Shown here: piece by piece, positions 21,350 to 32,300 of the stretch
Numbering within the stretch: position 1 is the first letter of the stretch
Layout: each line of letters starts with the position of its first letter
Assembly: GCF_000001635.26 (NCBI RefSeq)
Contig: NC_000083.6
Location: 31,641,643-31,705,642 of the forward strand
Length of the DNA stretch: 64,000 nucleotides
Direction: 5' to 3'
Source: Mus musculus
Lineage: Eukaryota; Chordata; Mammalia; Rodentia; Muridae
Program-made: the position numbers and the translations under genes
Notes under the pieces: model-generated
Database searches by the model: none
Told to the model about the DNA's origin: nothing
Seen by the model: only the letters and a program-made list of their open reading frames with translations

Positions 21350-21500
21350 AGGGCTAGAGAGAGAGTTCAATGTCAGGGCAGTTTACAGCTGCCTGTAATT
21401 CTAGTTCCAATGCCCCCTTCTGGTCTCCTTGGGCACTGCATACACTTGGCAAGCACACCCACATGCAGGCATACACTCATACATAAAATAAAAGTTACAC
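21350..21500 (+). mobile_element. B3/B2-type SINE, diverged
   Basis: It shows the pattern GGGCTAGAGAGAGAGTTCAA, CTTCTGGTCTCC, GGCATACACTCATACATAAAATAAAA, consistent with an older B3 on the plus strand. Confidence 0.65.
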
Positions 21501-21507
21501 AATTTGG

Positions 21508-21511
<4 letters not shown>

Positions 21512-21549
<38 letters not shown>
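21512..21549. repeat. (TA)n microsatellite
   Basis: About 19 uninterrupted TA dinucleotides directly after the SINE tail. Confidence 0.95.
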
Positions 21550-21552
<3 letters not shown>

Positions 21553-21788
21553 AAAAGTCACCTCTGTTTTCACCTCCATGAGTTTGGCATATCCAGAATT
21601 GCTTCTGTACACGCATGTGGCAGAGTGACTTTGGCACCAGTCTGAGCCTAGGTGTCAAAGGACTAGGTTCTTCCGGTCTTGGGACTCTAGCTGCTGTGTA
21701 AGGTGCCTGGCCATTCTATGGCATATGAAAGCTGAGTGTACAGTGACCACCCAGTTGTAAGGCTGTGCAGATAGAATTGAATACCAGG

Positions 21789-21940
21789 CCAGATATGGTG
21801 GCACACGCCTTTAATCCCAGGCAGAGGCAGGTGGATTTCTGAGTTCGAGGCCAGCCTGGTCTACAAGGTGAGCTCCAGGACAGCCTGGGCTATACAGAAA
21901 AACCCTGTCTTGAAAAGCCAAAATAAAAAATAAAAAAAAA
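21789..21940 (+). mobile_element. B1 SINE with internal deletion and target-site duplication
   Basis: The B1 lacks the CACTTGGGAGG segment of the consensus. The 16-bp direct repeats AGAATTGAATACCAGG are at 21773-21788 and 21941-21956. Confidence 0.95.
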
Positions 21941-22112
21941 AGAATTGAATACCAGGTGCATTATTGTAACAATGGCAAGGCTACAGCAGAATCCTGTCTG
22001 ATCCACCGCATCTCTTGGCAATTGCTATTTCATCCTTACTGGAGAGAGGACATAGGGAGAATTGAATCAGGAGCTGCCAATTCCCAAGACTGATGTGATC
22101 TAATATGGAAGA

Positions 22113-22167
22113 GATTCTCTGCCTCCCAAGTGCTGGGATTAAAGGCATGTGCCACCACACCCGGCTA
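22113..22167 (-). mobile_element. B1 SINE 5' fragment
   Basis: Only the first third of B1 (minus strand, CTCTGCCTCCCAAGTGCTGG to CACACCCGGC) is present. Confidence 0.82.
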
Positions 22168-22327
22168 CTTTATGTTTTCTTTTTCTTTCTTTTTTTTTTT
22201 TTTTTCTTTTGTCTTGTGTTCACTTCCTGTCAACTGGTTGCTTGCTCTGCCTCTTGGCCTATGTTTGACTTTAATCCTGTTTACAATATTTAAGCAGAAA
22301 GATCTTGGATTAAAAGTGTAAACTACC

Positions 22328-22505
22328 TGCCAGGTGTGGTGGCGCATGACTTTAATCCCAGCACTTAGAAGGCAGAGGCAGGCAGATTTCTGAGTTTGAG
22401 GCCAGCCTGGTCTACAGGACAGCCAGGGTTACACAGAGAAACCCTGTCTCGAAAAAACCCAAAAAAAAAAAAAAAAAAAAAAACAAACAAACCAAAAAAA
22501 AAAAA
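22328..22505 (+). mobile_element. B1 SINE with long A tail
   Basis: A complete B1 followed by an A-rich tail of about 55 bp. The flanking repeats AAAAGTGTAAACTA precede it (22314-22327) and follow it. Confidence 0.93.
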
Positions 22506-22664
22506 AGTGTAAACTATGGCTGAGCCACACCACAACTAAAAAAACAGGTTGTTTTTGTTTTTTGTTTTTCCCCAATAAATAACACAATCTTAAGGTTCAC
22601 AGTGTGATCAAGTATCCTGCAGCAGTCTGGGATTCCTTTTGGGATGATAAAAACATCCTGGAAC

Positions 22665-22830
22665 CAGCTCTGTGTGGTGGGCTCACATCTATAGTACTTG
22701 AACTCAGGAGTCTGAGAAAAGATGCTTATTACAACAAGTTCAGGGTCATTTTGGGCTTCTAAGTGAGTTCCAGATTAGTCTAGGGCTCATAATAAAACCT
22801 TGTCACAACAACAAACAAACACATCCTCCA
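22665..22830 (+). mobile_element. Old B1-like SINE
   Basis: A diverged B1 pattern (TGTGTGGTGGGCTCACATCT, AAGTGAGTTCCAGATTAG) with an ACAACAAACA tail. Confidence 0.55.
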
Positions 22831-23485
22831 AAACAACAACAACAATGAGCCAAACAAGCAAGAGAATCCCGAGAGTATCCAGGAACTCGGTAGTGGGAAG
22901 GGGGGTGTGAGTCTGCTACTCTAAACAGGATGCACTGGTTACTCTTAGAGGCTGAAGTTGATGGTATGTCAGCCATGTTTCAATACTAGTGCTTGAAAAG
23001 TGGAGCTTGGGATTCTGGGAGGAGGGTGCAGGAGGAGATGGGTGGGATGATACGGTGGGGGAGGGCGGGTTGGGGGGGGGCAGAAGAATTTAGAACCAGG
23101 GGGAACCTGGCAGGAGGCTAGTGGACATTCAGGAAGGACACTCTGGAGAGTTTGGGCTGGACTGGAGGCAGAGGCCATGGGCAATCTGGAAAAGGCTTTG
23201 GTTTTGGCTGCCTGGGTATAAAGCAACCAAGGCTGCTGGGTTTCTGCTGGGTCTGCCCACTTCTCACTACTGGAGGCCAGCTGCCGAAGCCTGCCCAGGC
23301 GGACCTCATGTGGGAAACCTGGTCCCCAGTGCCACCTTGTGGAGAGGTGGGGCATTTCCAAGGTGTGACCCAAGAGGGCTTTGCCTTGCCGACCAGAAGA
23401 ATGCTGTTAAGGGTTTTGGAAGGAGCAGGGTCCTGATAAAGGTGTTGTCTGTCACATGCTTCTTTTTCCTCTTCCCCGTTCCCTG
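22831..23485. other. Intergenic unique sequence
   Basis: Includes a G-rich stretch at 23035-23105 on the plus strand. Open frames on both strands cover it, but none has recognisable protein content. Confidence 0.4.
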
Positions 23486-23905
23486 CATTTCCTTCCTTCC
23501 TTCCTTCCTTCCTTCCTTCCTTCCTTCCTTCCTTCCTTTCCTCCTCCTCCTCTTCTCCTCCTCCTCTTCTCCTCCTCTTCCTCCTCCTCCTCCCCCTACC
23601 CCCCCCTCCTCCTCTTCTTGTCCTCCTCCTCCTTCCTCCTTCTTTTGGTTTTTCGAGACAGGTTTCTCTGTGAAGCCTTGGCTGTCCTGGAACTCACTCT
23701 GTAGACCAGGCTGGCCTCAAACTCAGAAATCTGCCTGCCTCTGCCTCCCAAGTGCTGGGATCAAAGGCGTTCGCCACCACTGCCTGGCTTTTTTTTTTTT
23801 TTCTTTCTCTTTTCTTTTCTTTTCTTTTCTTTTCGTTTCCTTTCCTTTCCTTTCCTTTCTTTTCTTTTCTTTTCTTTTCTTCTTTGTGTGTGTGTGTGTG
23901 TGCTT
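23486..23905 (-). repeat. Pyrimidine-rich microsatellite block with an embedded B1
   Basis: (TTCC)n at about 23488-23538, then CTC/CTT-rich sequence to 23645, a B1 on the minus strand at 23647-23790, (TTTTC)n / (TTTCC)n at 23791-23882, and (TG)n at 23886-23902. Long poly-Ser/Phe/Leu open frames over it are artefacts of the repeats. Confidence 0.92.
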
Positions 23906-24206
23906 CCTGCATTTCTGCTTTCTGTTCTATTATGGCCTGATGTGGCGCTGAGATGTTTGACAGGTGCCAAACCCATGCTCCTGGATTTCTCCGCCTCGAG
24001 AGCCTTGAGCCAAATAACTCTCTGTTCTTTATAAATTATCCAGCCTCAAGTAGTCTGCTATGGTGGCAAACTATGGTAAAGACTTGAATGGATATTCTTA
24101 CAAAGTACTTAAGACTTGTCTGGAACTCTTCGGATCTCAGCTCCTTGCAGGGACCACCAGAGGAAGTCCTTTGGTCAGGAGAATTAATATCCTTTGTGTT
24201 TGTTTT

Positions 24207-24405
24207 TCAAGAGAGAGCTTCTCTGTGTAGCCCTGACTGTCCTGGAACGAGCTCTGGAGAGCAGGTTGGCCTCGAACTCAGAGAGATCAGGATCAGGTCA
24301 GGATCACAGAGATCCTCCTGCCTCTGCCTTCCAAGAGCTAGGATTAATGATATATGCCAGCACACCTGGTGTGAGTATTTTTTTCTTTTTTCTTCTTTCT
24401 TTCCT

Positions 24406-24449
<44 letters not shown>

Positions 24450-24465
24450 TTTCTTTTTTAAATTC
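24207..24465 (-). mobile_element. B1 SINE with internal duplication, then (TTTC)n
   Basis: The B1 on the minus strand (24207-24370) carries a local duplication of GATCAGGATCAGGTC near 24285-24312. An approximately 75-bp TTTC tract (24385-24455) follows. Confidence 0.85.
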
Positions 24466-24577
24466 AGGATAACTGAAGAGGAAAAAAATTCTGGATAACT
24501 GAAGAGGAAAAGCCCACCCTGAGTGTGAGTGACAGCATTCCTGGGCTGGCTCAGATGACAGAGAGCAGAAGCTTAAG

Positions 24578-24754
24578 CTTAGCATGAGAAGGTGTGCTTT
24601 CATTGTTCTCTGTGCTTGACTGTTGGTTGTGATTAGCTTAGCATGAGAAGGTGTGCTTTCATTGTTCTCTGTGCTTGACTGTTGGTTGTGATTAGCTTAG
24701 CATGGGAAGGTGTGCTTTCATTGTTCTCTGTGCTTGACTGTTGGTTGTGATTAG
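24578..24754. repeat. 59-bp minisatellite, three copies
   Basis: Exact units 24578-24636, 24637-24695 and 24696-24754. Copies 1 and 2 are identical; copy 3 differs by one base (CATGGGAAGG instead of CATGAGAAGG). It lies within an older rodent interspersed repeat. Confidence 0.98.
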
Positions 24755-24842
24755 TTCTCTCAAGTTCCTGCTGGTATGGCATCCTTGCTATGATGGACTA
24801 TAACCTGGAACTCTGAACTAAGACAAACCCTTTTTGAGTTAA

Positions 24843-25000
24843 AGAGATGGCTCAGCAATTAAGAGCATGTGTCACTCTTCCACAGGACCTGAATTTGGTC
24901 CCCAGCATCCACTCTGGGTGGCTCACAAGCACTCATAACTCCAGGTTGAGAGAATCTGATGCCTTCTTATGACCTCTGTGGACATCCACACAGGAGTGGA
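24843..25000 (+). mobile_element. B3-type SINE
   Basis: AGAGATGGCTCAGCAATTAA through CCAGCATCCACTCTGGGTGG on the plus strand. It splits an older repeat: ACAAACCCT occurs on both sides, near 24823 and 25238. Confidence 0.8.
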
Positions 25001-25061
25001 ATACCAACACACAACACACAACACACACACACAAATAAAAATAAATCTCACAAATAAAATA

Positions 25062-25193
25062 GGTGGGTTGTTGGCACATACCTTTAATCCTAGCACTCAG
25101 AAGGCAGAGGTGAGTGGATCTCTGAGTTGGAGGGTCAACCTGGTCTACAGAGTGAGTTCCAGGCCTGCCAGGGCTACATAGTTAGACCCTGTT

Positions 25194-25230
<37 letters not shown>
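25062..25230 (+). mobile_element. B1 SINE with (CAA)n tail
   Basis: A full B1 ending in about ten CAA units (25199-25230). Confidence 0.88.
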
Positions 25231-25369
25231 GCCACCAAAAACAAACCCTCTTTCTCCCCTACGTTGCTTTTGAGTGTTTTTTATCGCAGTGATATAAATG
25301 AAACTAAGACTCTGTCTGTCTGTCTATCCACTTAGCTATCTGTCATCTCCCCTTAGTTCTGTGTCCCTG

Positions 25370-25745
25370 GAGTCTTAGGGTTTACTGTTGTGAACAGACA
25401 CTATGACCAAAGCAAGTCTTATAAAAGACATTTAATTGGAGCTGGTTTACAGGTTCAGAGGTTCAGTCCATTATCATCAAGGTGGGAGCATGGCAGCGTC
25501 TAGGCAGGCATGGTGCAGGAGGAGCTGAGAGTTCTACATCTTCATATGAAGGTTGCTCAGAGAATACTGGCTTCCAGGCAGCTAGGATGAGGGTCTTAAA
25601 GCCGATACTTAGTGTCATTCCTACTCCAGCAAGGCCATGCCTACTCAAAAGGCAACATACACTCCAACAAGGCCACACCTACTGGAACAGGGTCACATCT
25701 TTTAGTAGTGCCACTCCCTGGGCTGAGCATACAAAAACCATCACA
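25370..25745 (+). mobile_element. Rodent interspersed repeat, copy 1 (family name uncertain)
   Basis: It starts with TTTACTGTTGTGAACAGACA and contains TTCAGTCCATTATCATCAAG. The same family recurs at 48580-48925 (plus) and 57640-57965 (minus). It is probably an L1 (Lx-type) 3' end or an RMER-type element; no coding potential is visible. Confidence 0.7.
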
Positions 25746-26445
25746 CCTGGGGATTCTACACAATGGACTAAGGCAAAGACACCTAAATGAGATAACACTG
25801 TGGAGACCTGTCACATGTCCTGCAGGGTACAGCCCTAACTGGAGTCCTGTGAACCAACAGTACAGTGAGACCTCACACAATCATGACATGCACTCCACAG
25901 CTAAGACGGGTTGTCCTCGAAGTAGCTGTCCCATGTCTCCTGCTCCCCAACCTTGTCTCAAAGTATTTTCGATTAAAGCCTGGGCTTTGTGCCTGTTCAC
26001 CCCTTCTGCCCCAGGTACTCCTCTAGAACGAGTGAGAGTTTCTTCCAGACCCACATGTCCATCCATGGTTCTACCTATCACCAGCAATGAGTAATTTCCT
26101 TCTTGCTCGTGAATACTTTTGGGGGTGAGTTCATTTCCTCTGGGCCCCGCACCTGGCTTTGGTGTCAGGGTGCTTTTATTACAGTGATGTAAATGAAACT
26201 AAGACTATGTCTATCTGTTTGTCTACCCACTTAGCTGTCTATTAGCTGTCTTTGCAGGTGGCCTTGACTTTTCCTCCCCATGTCTAGAACTCCCTAAAGA
26301 CAGAGCTCTCACCTGCCCTCTGTCAACAGTGGGATTTGCTGTCACCCCTAGTGAGAAGAAGTGTCAGCTCCATCTCTGGAAGATGTCTCAGTCTGACCAA
26401 GAAGGTTCCCTTGAAGCTACTGCGTTCCCTGGCACTCATCCTCAT
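25746..26445. other. Intergenic sequence
   Basis: No gene was recognised. AGTGATATAAATGAAACTAAGACT near 25288 and 26183 shows that a second piece of the older repeat lies here. Confidence 0.35.

Positions 26446-26447
<2 letters not shown>

Positions 26448-26508
<61 letters not shown>
26448..26508. repeat. (GT)n microsatellite
   Basis: About 30 uninterrupted GT dinucleotides. A homopolymer C run follows some 200 bp later (26705-26721). Confidence 0.97.
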
Positions 26509-26512
<4 letters not shown>

Positions 26513-27319
26513 TCTTCTGGGTGCCCTATAGTAACATCCTCCCTCCCGGGGGGCGGTTCAGCACGTGTGCCCAGCTTCCTCTAGCTCCAGGATCGTTAAC
26601 ACACTGGTAAATAACAGGTAATTCTCCTTTTCATACCATAGACTGAGCTGCCTGGATTTCAGCACTTTGGTGTGTCATGTCCCGTGTCCGTCTGTCCGTC
26701 GTGTCCCCCCCCCCCCCCCCGCAAGGCTGGCTACAGTTGTAACTTTTCTGTCATTGTGACAAAGCACCTGTCAGAAGTAACTTGAGGAAAGTTTCTTTTT
26801 GGCTCTGGGGGTTCAGTTCATCATGGAGCTAAGAGCACGGTGCAGGGCATGAGGCAGGACAGCTGTTGATGTCATGACCAACCAGGAGGCGAAAAGAAAA
26901 GGTTGATTTACCCATTAGCTAGGGCTCATGCCTCCACAATTCTACAGCCAACCAGAACAGCGTCAACAGCTGAGCATCAAGTATTCAAGATATTACAGAC
27001 CCAAAGGATGGGGGTGGGGTGGGGGGAGGACCAGGGGGAAGTGGGGGCAGCGTTTCCTGCTCTCCAGAGGAGATCTAGTGAGAGAGGTGCCAAGAAGCAC
27101 CTACGGTGCCCTGAGAGATTCTAGGCAATGCCAGACACGATAGCCCACCTTCAAATGACCCTCCATCCTGCCCAGGACAGTTAAACTTTGCCCCAGGCTC
27201 TGTTTTTTTAGGGACCTAGGCTAAGGCAATAGCTGAGCCAGGCTAAGCAGCAATTAGATAATTAAATCATATCTCTCCACATTAGCAGGTGAAAAGAAAA
27301 AGGCAGACATGGCTTTTCT
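26509..27319. other. Intergenic sequence with a diverged retroelement trace
   Basis: 26740-27000 resembles an old rodent repeat (CATTGTGACAAAGCACCTG, GGTTCAGTTCATCATGGAG). No gene was seen. The C17 run lies at 26705-26721. Confidence 0.4.
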
Positions 27320-27505
27320 TTTTCTTTTTAAAATCTATTTATTATTATATCCAAGTACACTGTAGCTGTCTTCAGATGCACCAGAAGAGGGTGTCAGATC
27401 TCATTACGGATGGTTGCAAGCTACCATGTGGTTGCTGGGATTTGAACTCAGGACCTTTGGAAGAGCAGTCAGCGCTCTTAACCGCTGAGCCATCTCTCCA
27501 ACCCC
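27320..27505 (-). mobile_element. B2 SINE with target-site duplication
   Basis: A full B2; the 15-bp repeats AGACATGGCTTTTCT are at 27305-27319 and 27506-27520. Confidence 0.95.
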
Positions 27506-27557
27506 AGACATGGCTTTTCTACAGTGCAGAAGCACTGTGAGAAGGGCTTTGTGTAAG

Positions 27558-27706
27558 CTAGGCAGCAATGGTGCATGCCTTTGATCGAAGCATTCAGGAG
27601 GCAGAGGCAGGAGATCTCTATGAGTTTGAGGCTAGCCTGGTCTACAGGATGGCGAGTTCCAGGTCAGCCAGGGCTGCACAGAGAAATCATCTGTCTCAAG
27701 AAAGCA
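27558..27706 (+). mobile_element. B1 SINE
   Basis: A moderately diverged B1 (GGCAGCAATGGTGCATGCCT to AGAAATCATCTGTCTC). Confidence 0.85.
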
Positions 27707-27974
27707 ATAAAATGAAACCAAAAGAGCGAAATAAAGCTTCGAATAATAACCAGATCAGGGAGTAGGGTTAGGAGCATCTGAGATCAATACAAAAGGACCC
27801 ACTGGGAATAATCAGGACCATTTGATATGAGTAGCTGCAGGCAGTGTCTGGTTGTGCCCGCTACGCCATGTTCCCTGGGCTTTTGCCAGGAAATGCGTGT
27901 AGTTTTAAAAAAATTGCCTGGAAGCAGGAAAGACAGCAACGGTATAGGATTCCTGGGCTTTGCTTTAGATAATT

Positions 27975-28145
27975 AATAGGCAGGTGTGGTGGTGGCTCAT
28001 ACTTCTAATCAATACTTGTGAGGCAGAGAAAGGCAGAGCTCTATGAGTTCGAGGTCAGCTTGGTCTATATAATGAGTTCTAGGACCAGCCAAGGCTACAT
28101 AGTGGGCCTGTGTTTCAAAACAAACAAAAACAAAACAAAACAAAA
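27975..28145 (+). mobile_element. B1 SINE
   Basis: A diverged B1 with a CAAAA-rich tail, just upstream of the unique island that may hold the distal lens enhancer. Confidence 0.82.
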
Positions 28146-28389
28146 ACCCACCTAATAGCTAATAATTAAATAAGTAATAATTATAATGATGATGGTGGTG
28201 GTGATGATGATAAGCAGTCCTTGGGATAAAACCACAATTGCTAAATCCTGCCCGATGCCTCTGTGGATGCTCATTGTGCTATTTTTCCCACCTCTGAGAC
28301 CCTTCGTAGTGAAAAAAAAAAACAAAAAACCAGAAAACAAAAAAGCACTGAGACAGCATTTTACTTTTATGGCAAAAATTATCAATGAC

Positions 28390-28890
28390 ACCAAGTATGA
28401 ATGAGAAGGGGTGGGAACTGTGAGTCAGGAGTGCGGAACCAGGGTCCCTCTGAGCCCTTGACTGCGGTATGGTGGGGTGCTGGTCTACTTCCAGGCTGGG
28501 GCCTTTCATTGATGCAAAGCTGTGGCTTTGCCCTGCGAGGGCTTGGCAAGCATGGCTGGCCCTCACTCCTTTTTCGGATGTCGTGGTTTCTGCAATGGAG
28601 CATCCTGTCTGACCCGCTGACCCCTGAGGCTGGGGCCAGGGCTTAGCTGGGCGCATTCCTACTGCCCTGCCACAATGCTGGTCATTCTGTGCTTGCTTTG
28701 TGCCGGAGCCCTGGCCCCTGGGGTGGAAAATTGAGTGAGGCTTTCTGACTGTGCAGCAGACTGCTGGCGTCGTGGGAATCCTCAGGATCAAGCAGATGTC
28801 AGCTCTGCCAGGGTCGGGCGGCTGAGCTGTGTGCAGCCCAGCCAGAATGCTGAGGTTGGGTAGAAAGCTTCTGTCCCAACCAGACACAGA
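28390..28890. promoter_or_regulatory. Candidate distal Cryaa lens enhancer (DCR1 region)
   Basis: A repeat-free island between a B1 and a B2, 7.4-7.9 kb upstream of the Cryaa start at 36291. Published work on mouse Cryaa places a distal control region, DCR1, bound by Pax6 and c-Maf, at about this distance (from memory). It contains a perfect AP-1/Maf half palindrome TGAGTCA at 28421-28427 and further GCTGA half sites at 28616 and 28821. A 202-codon open frame on the minus strand across it shows no recognisable domain. Confidence 0.55.
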
Positions 28891-28919
28891 GGGCTCGGAA
28901 GCAAGTCACTAGGACCTTT

Positions 28920-29113
28920 TTTTTTTTTTAAAGAATTATTTATTTATTATATATATATATGAGTACACTGTCACTGTCTTCAGACACACCAGCAGGTGGC
29001 ATGGGATCCCATTACAGATGGTTGTGAGCCACCATGTGGTTGCTGGGAATTGAACTCAGGACCACTGGAAGAGCAGCCAGTGCTCTTAACCGCTGAGCCG
29101 TCTCTCCATCCCT
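28920..29113 (-). mobile_element. B2 SINE carrying a strong CTCF-like core
   Basis: A full B2 on the minus strand. Its internal sequence has changed from the usual CCAGAAGAGGGC to CCAGCAGGTGGCA at 28989-29001, a match to the CTCF consensus core. Confidence 0.93.
28989..29001 (+). promoter_or_regulatory. CTCF-like motif within a B2
   Basis: CCAGCAGGTGGCA fits CCASNAGRKGGC at every position. It lies about 100 bp downstream of the candidate distal enhancer. Binding is not demonstrated. Confidence 0.5.
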
Positions 29114-30860
29114 CACTAGGGCTTTCTTGCCTGATGTGCTTAGACACTGGAGAAAGGGGGTCTCCAAGGTGGAGGCTTACACTCCACTGAGAAGACTCTT
29201 TCACACACATACATATTTACCCCCAACTCTACCCAACCCCACTCCATAGACATACAAGCACACACATGAAGTATACACATACTATATACATATCACACAC
29301 GAATCACTCAGATCCCATATCCCACACCACAGACACACAATCACACACATATCCCGCACTCAGCACACACGGTGCGCAGTAGAGATGCCTCTCCAAACAC
29401 GTGGTCCACTGGGGTTCTTTCCTAACACCCTCCACCTCTCCACCTCTCTCTTCCACTATTGTCCCCTGGTTCTTGGCACCGCTTCTACCTTCAGCATGTC
29501 TGACATCAAGCCCACGCTCTCCATTCCCTGATCAAGAGTGACTGGTGTTCCTGGAGCTTTGGCAACCTGAGACCTACCTTGGAGATTTCCCCTTTCTCTG
29601 TGGCCTGTATTCATAGGCTCCCGGATGCTGGACAAAGTGGGTAGCCATTTGCATCCAGGCCTTTAACAGCCTCAGTCTGCAGCATGAATTTGGGATGAAA
29701 ATCCCGAGATAGAGAGGCTCATGTTGGCGCAGACCCTTTTCTCTGCACCAGGAGACTGATATTTTGTTTTTCTTTGATTTGAGGAAATGGATTTATTTTA
29801 TTTTATTTTTTAATTTTCAACCTGCTAGTGGGATGTCATATTGATGGGATATGCGGGGCTGGCCACTTTCCAGGCTCCAGTCAAGAGGAGTTGAAACCGC
29901 TGGTCAGGGCCGGTGAGTTTGTGTTCCTGCAACTCCAGCTTTCCTTAATAATGTCCCACAGCACAAGCAGGATGCTGGCAAATGGTGCAAGCCAAAGAGA
30001 AGCTGAGAGGTGGGACAGGGAATCCATGCTGTTGCCCCTCCCATGGCAGAGTGTGTGGTCGCACTTCATCCTTCACGGAACAAAGTTAGTTTCAGTGTAA
30101 CCAAACGATAACTGTGGATAATGGTGACTTTTCCCCATTTGTTTTAAAAGCAATTAGCAGTTAGAGAGAAGAATACATTTCTATTCAGTGACCTATGTCA
30201 GGCATGGGTCAATGTTTGTACTTAAATGAGATGCCTGGTTTGGGCTCAGTTTCACAGTTTTAAACTTTAGACCTGCACTAAAGTACAAGAGCTCCCAAGG
30301 GCTCCTGAATCGGCTCTGTTCCAACAGCTCCCCCTCCCCCCACCCTGGTCCCACAAATGAGATAATTTGAAATCCGTTGATGCGTGCAGATTTGTAGATT
30401 AACGGGGATTCTTCTGAGTCCCAAGAGGAGTTCTGGACCCTCAGATCGATCTCAAGAAAGCCTTGTAGCCATTGCTCACGTGGGAGATGGTGAACTCTCT
30501 ACAGAGCAAGCCTGCAGGCCTGTGGAACAAGGTTAGGGACCCTCTGCTCTTCCCATGGGCAGGAAGTAGGTTCAAAGAACTTAGATGCACCTTGTAGGGT
30601 ACCAAGTCCTGAGATGGGTGCTCTTTCCACAACACTGCAGTCTGAGGGGAGACAGTATGAATTCCCCATCGCTTCCTCCCTGTTTCCCGGCTGGGATACT
30701 CTCGCTCTAGAGCTGGGCAATCTCTAGAGTTAAGCAGTTTCTCCTTTTCACCCAGGAGAGGCCTCTCGGCTTCTCACTGGTTTTCCCAGCTGTCAGCATT
30801 ACTATGCTTGTACTCAGAGGATTATTAAGTAAAAAGAGGGGAGGGGGACAGGAACACTGG
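29114..30860. other. Intergenic unique sequence upstream of Cryaa
   Basis: 29200-29400 is rich in CACA and CATA dinucleotides. The rest, up to about 30860, is unique and unassigned. No coding homology was recognised on either strand. Confidence 0.4.
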
Positions 30861-30862
30861 GA

Positions 30863-31664
30863 TGTTGCAATAGTTTGTCTTGCTACATCCACTCCAGTAG
30901 TGATAAGCGCGACAGGCCCCGAAAACCTGGTCACTGTCCCGAGGCGAAAAGTTCACGGAAACTTAGTCTCCTGGAATCGTGGCATCCTGTATAAAGAATG
31001 CTCCAATGTCCTTGCTTCAGTTGGTAAACGGATCTGTGTGCTTTCCCTTAATATTGCTTTATTACAAGTGCTCCTAAGGACTGATATTTTGACATATAGC
31101 TAAGTTAGATTCTAGGCAGTCCTAGATCCGACCATGGGCATGGATAGCTAAGTCACTGCCCTACACAGAAATTTACCATTATGTAGGAAGAAGGAAATTT
31201 GTGACCTAAAGAGGAACCAGAGTAGATACTTCGAACTATAGATAGCTGAGTTACACCCATACACACTTATTAACAATGGCCTAGGGGTAAGGTGGACTAT
31301 ACAATAGACTAGAGTAGGAACTATGGCAAGGGCACGAAGCCCTTGACCCTGGCTTCTAAGATTAAGTGGACCTTAGGTAGAGCTGTTTTTGATCTCAGTT
31401 GTTAACATTGAATTTTACCCCAGTCGGTTCCTGCCAGTTCTTCCATGTTTGCATTCCTCTGTTTTGTGTAAGAATCCAGTAACCTCATTGTCACCTAACT
31501 TCCCTATTTTCTTCTGTATAAAAAGCTTGATGCTCGATTTGACAAATTACATTCAGATCCACACTCCCTTGTGTCGAGTCTGTCTGTCAATTCCCGCTGA
31601 CTCCTTGCCCACCTGCACTAGAGACCCATTCCACGCAGACAAGGGACCCAGAGGGTCTGCGGCA
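30863..31664 (+). mobile_element. Endogenous-retrovirus LTR-like segment (limits uncertain)
   Basis: 31510-31664 has the order expected at an LTR promoter and polyadenylation region: TATAAAAAGCTTG, then ACATTCAGATCCACACTC, GTCTGTCTGTCAATTC and GGGACCCAGAGGG. It begins TG at about 30863 and ends CA at about 31664, but no target-site duplication was found. No retroviral coding sequence is attached, so it would be a solitary LTR. Confidence 0.45.
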
Positions 31665-32300
31665 GTTTCTGACAAGTCACACTCTTTAGATGACTGAGGG
31701 GCTGGTAGCACATACCTCAGAGACACTGGGCAGAGGGATGCTACCCAGCAGGCTCTTCAGAACACTATACGCTTTAGGACACACAGGTTGCCCCTGAAAC
31801 TTTCCATATCATGTTTCTGACCATGGTTGCTGTGCAGAAAGCAAAATCTGAGTGAAGAGGCGGGGGCAACGGCAGAAGTCCAGGGTGATGACATCAGTGG
31901 AGCCTGTGGTCCCTGAGGCTTCCCTCTTTGGCCCGCAGAGCCTTTGTGCAGAGAGTGCTCTTTCCTGTGTGCATCTCCAGCCTTGTTCTCTATGTCTAGA
32001 TGTATTTCTATGGGTTGGATTAGGGCCTGCCTGTGTAACCTCATTGCACACTTACTAGCCTCTGGAAGGCCTTGTCTCAACACATCCTCTAAGGCACTGA
32101 AGGCTAGGACTTTGAGTATGTGAACCATGGAACTGTGGCACTTATTTGCTCAAATACATTTGTGACCCCAGAATCAACAGGCATGGAGCCTTTGCCATCT
32201 TTCCAAGATGCATGAAGAATGGTGGAGAATTTTTCTCAGGTGTCATATCAGCAAAGCTCTTCCATTGAGACTTATTTGGTACCTTAAAAGACTTATTTTA
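31665..32300. other. Intergenic sequence
   Basis: No gene or clear repeat was seen. Confidence 0.35.

Noticed and set aside
23121..23951. A 276-codon frame
   Set aside because: The second half is microsatellite plus B1, and the first half has no recognisable protein content.
28279..28887. A 202-codon minus-strand frame in the enhancer candidate
   Set aside because: No domain, no splice context, ends in an A/T-rich low-complexity stretch.
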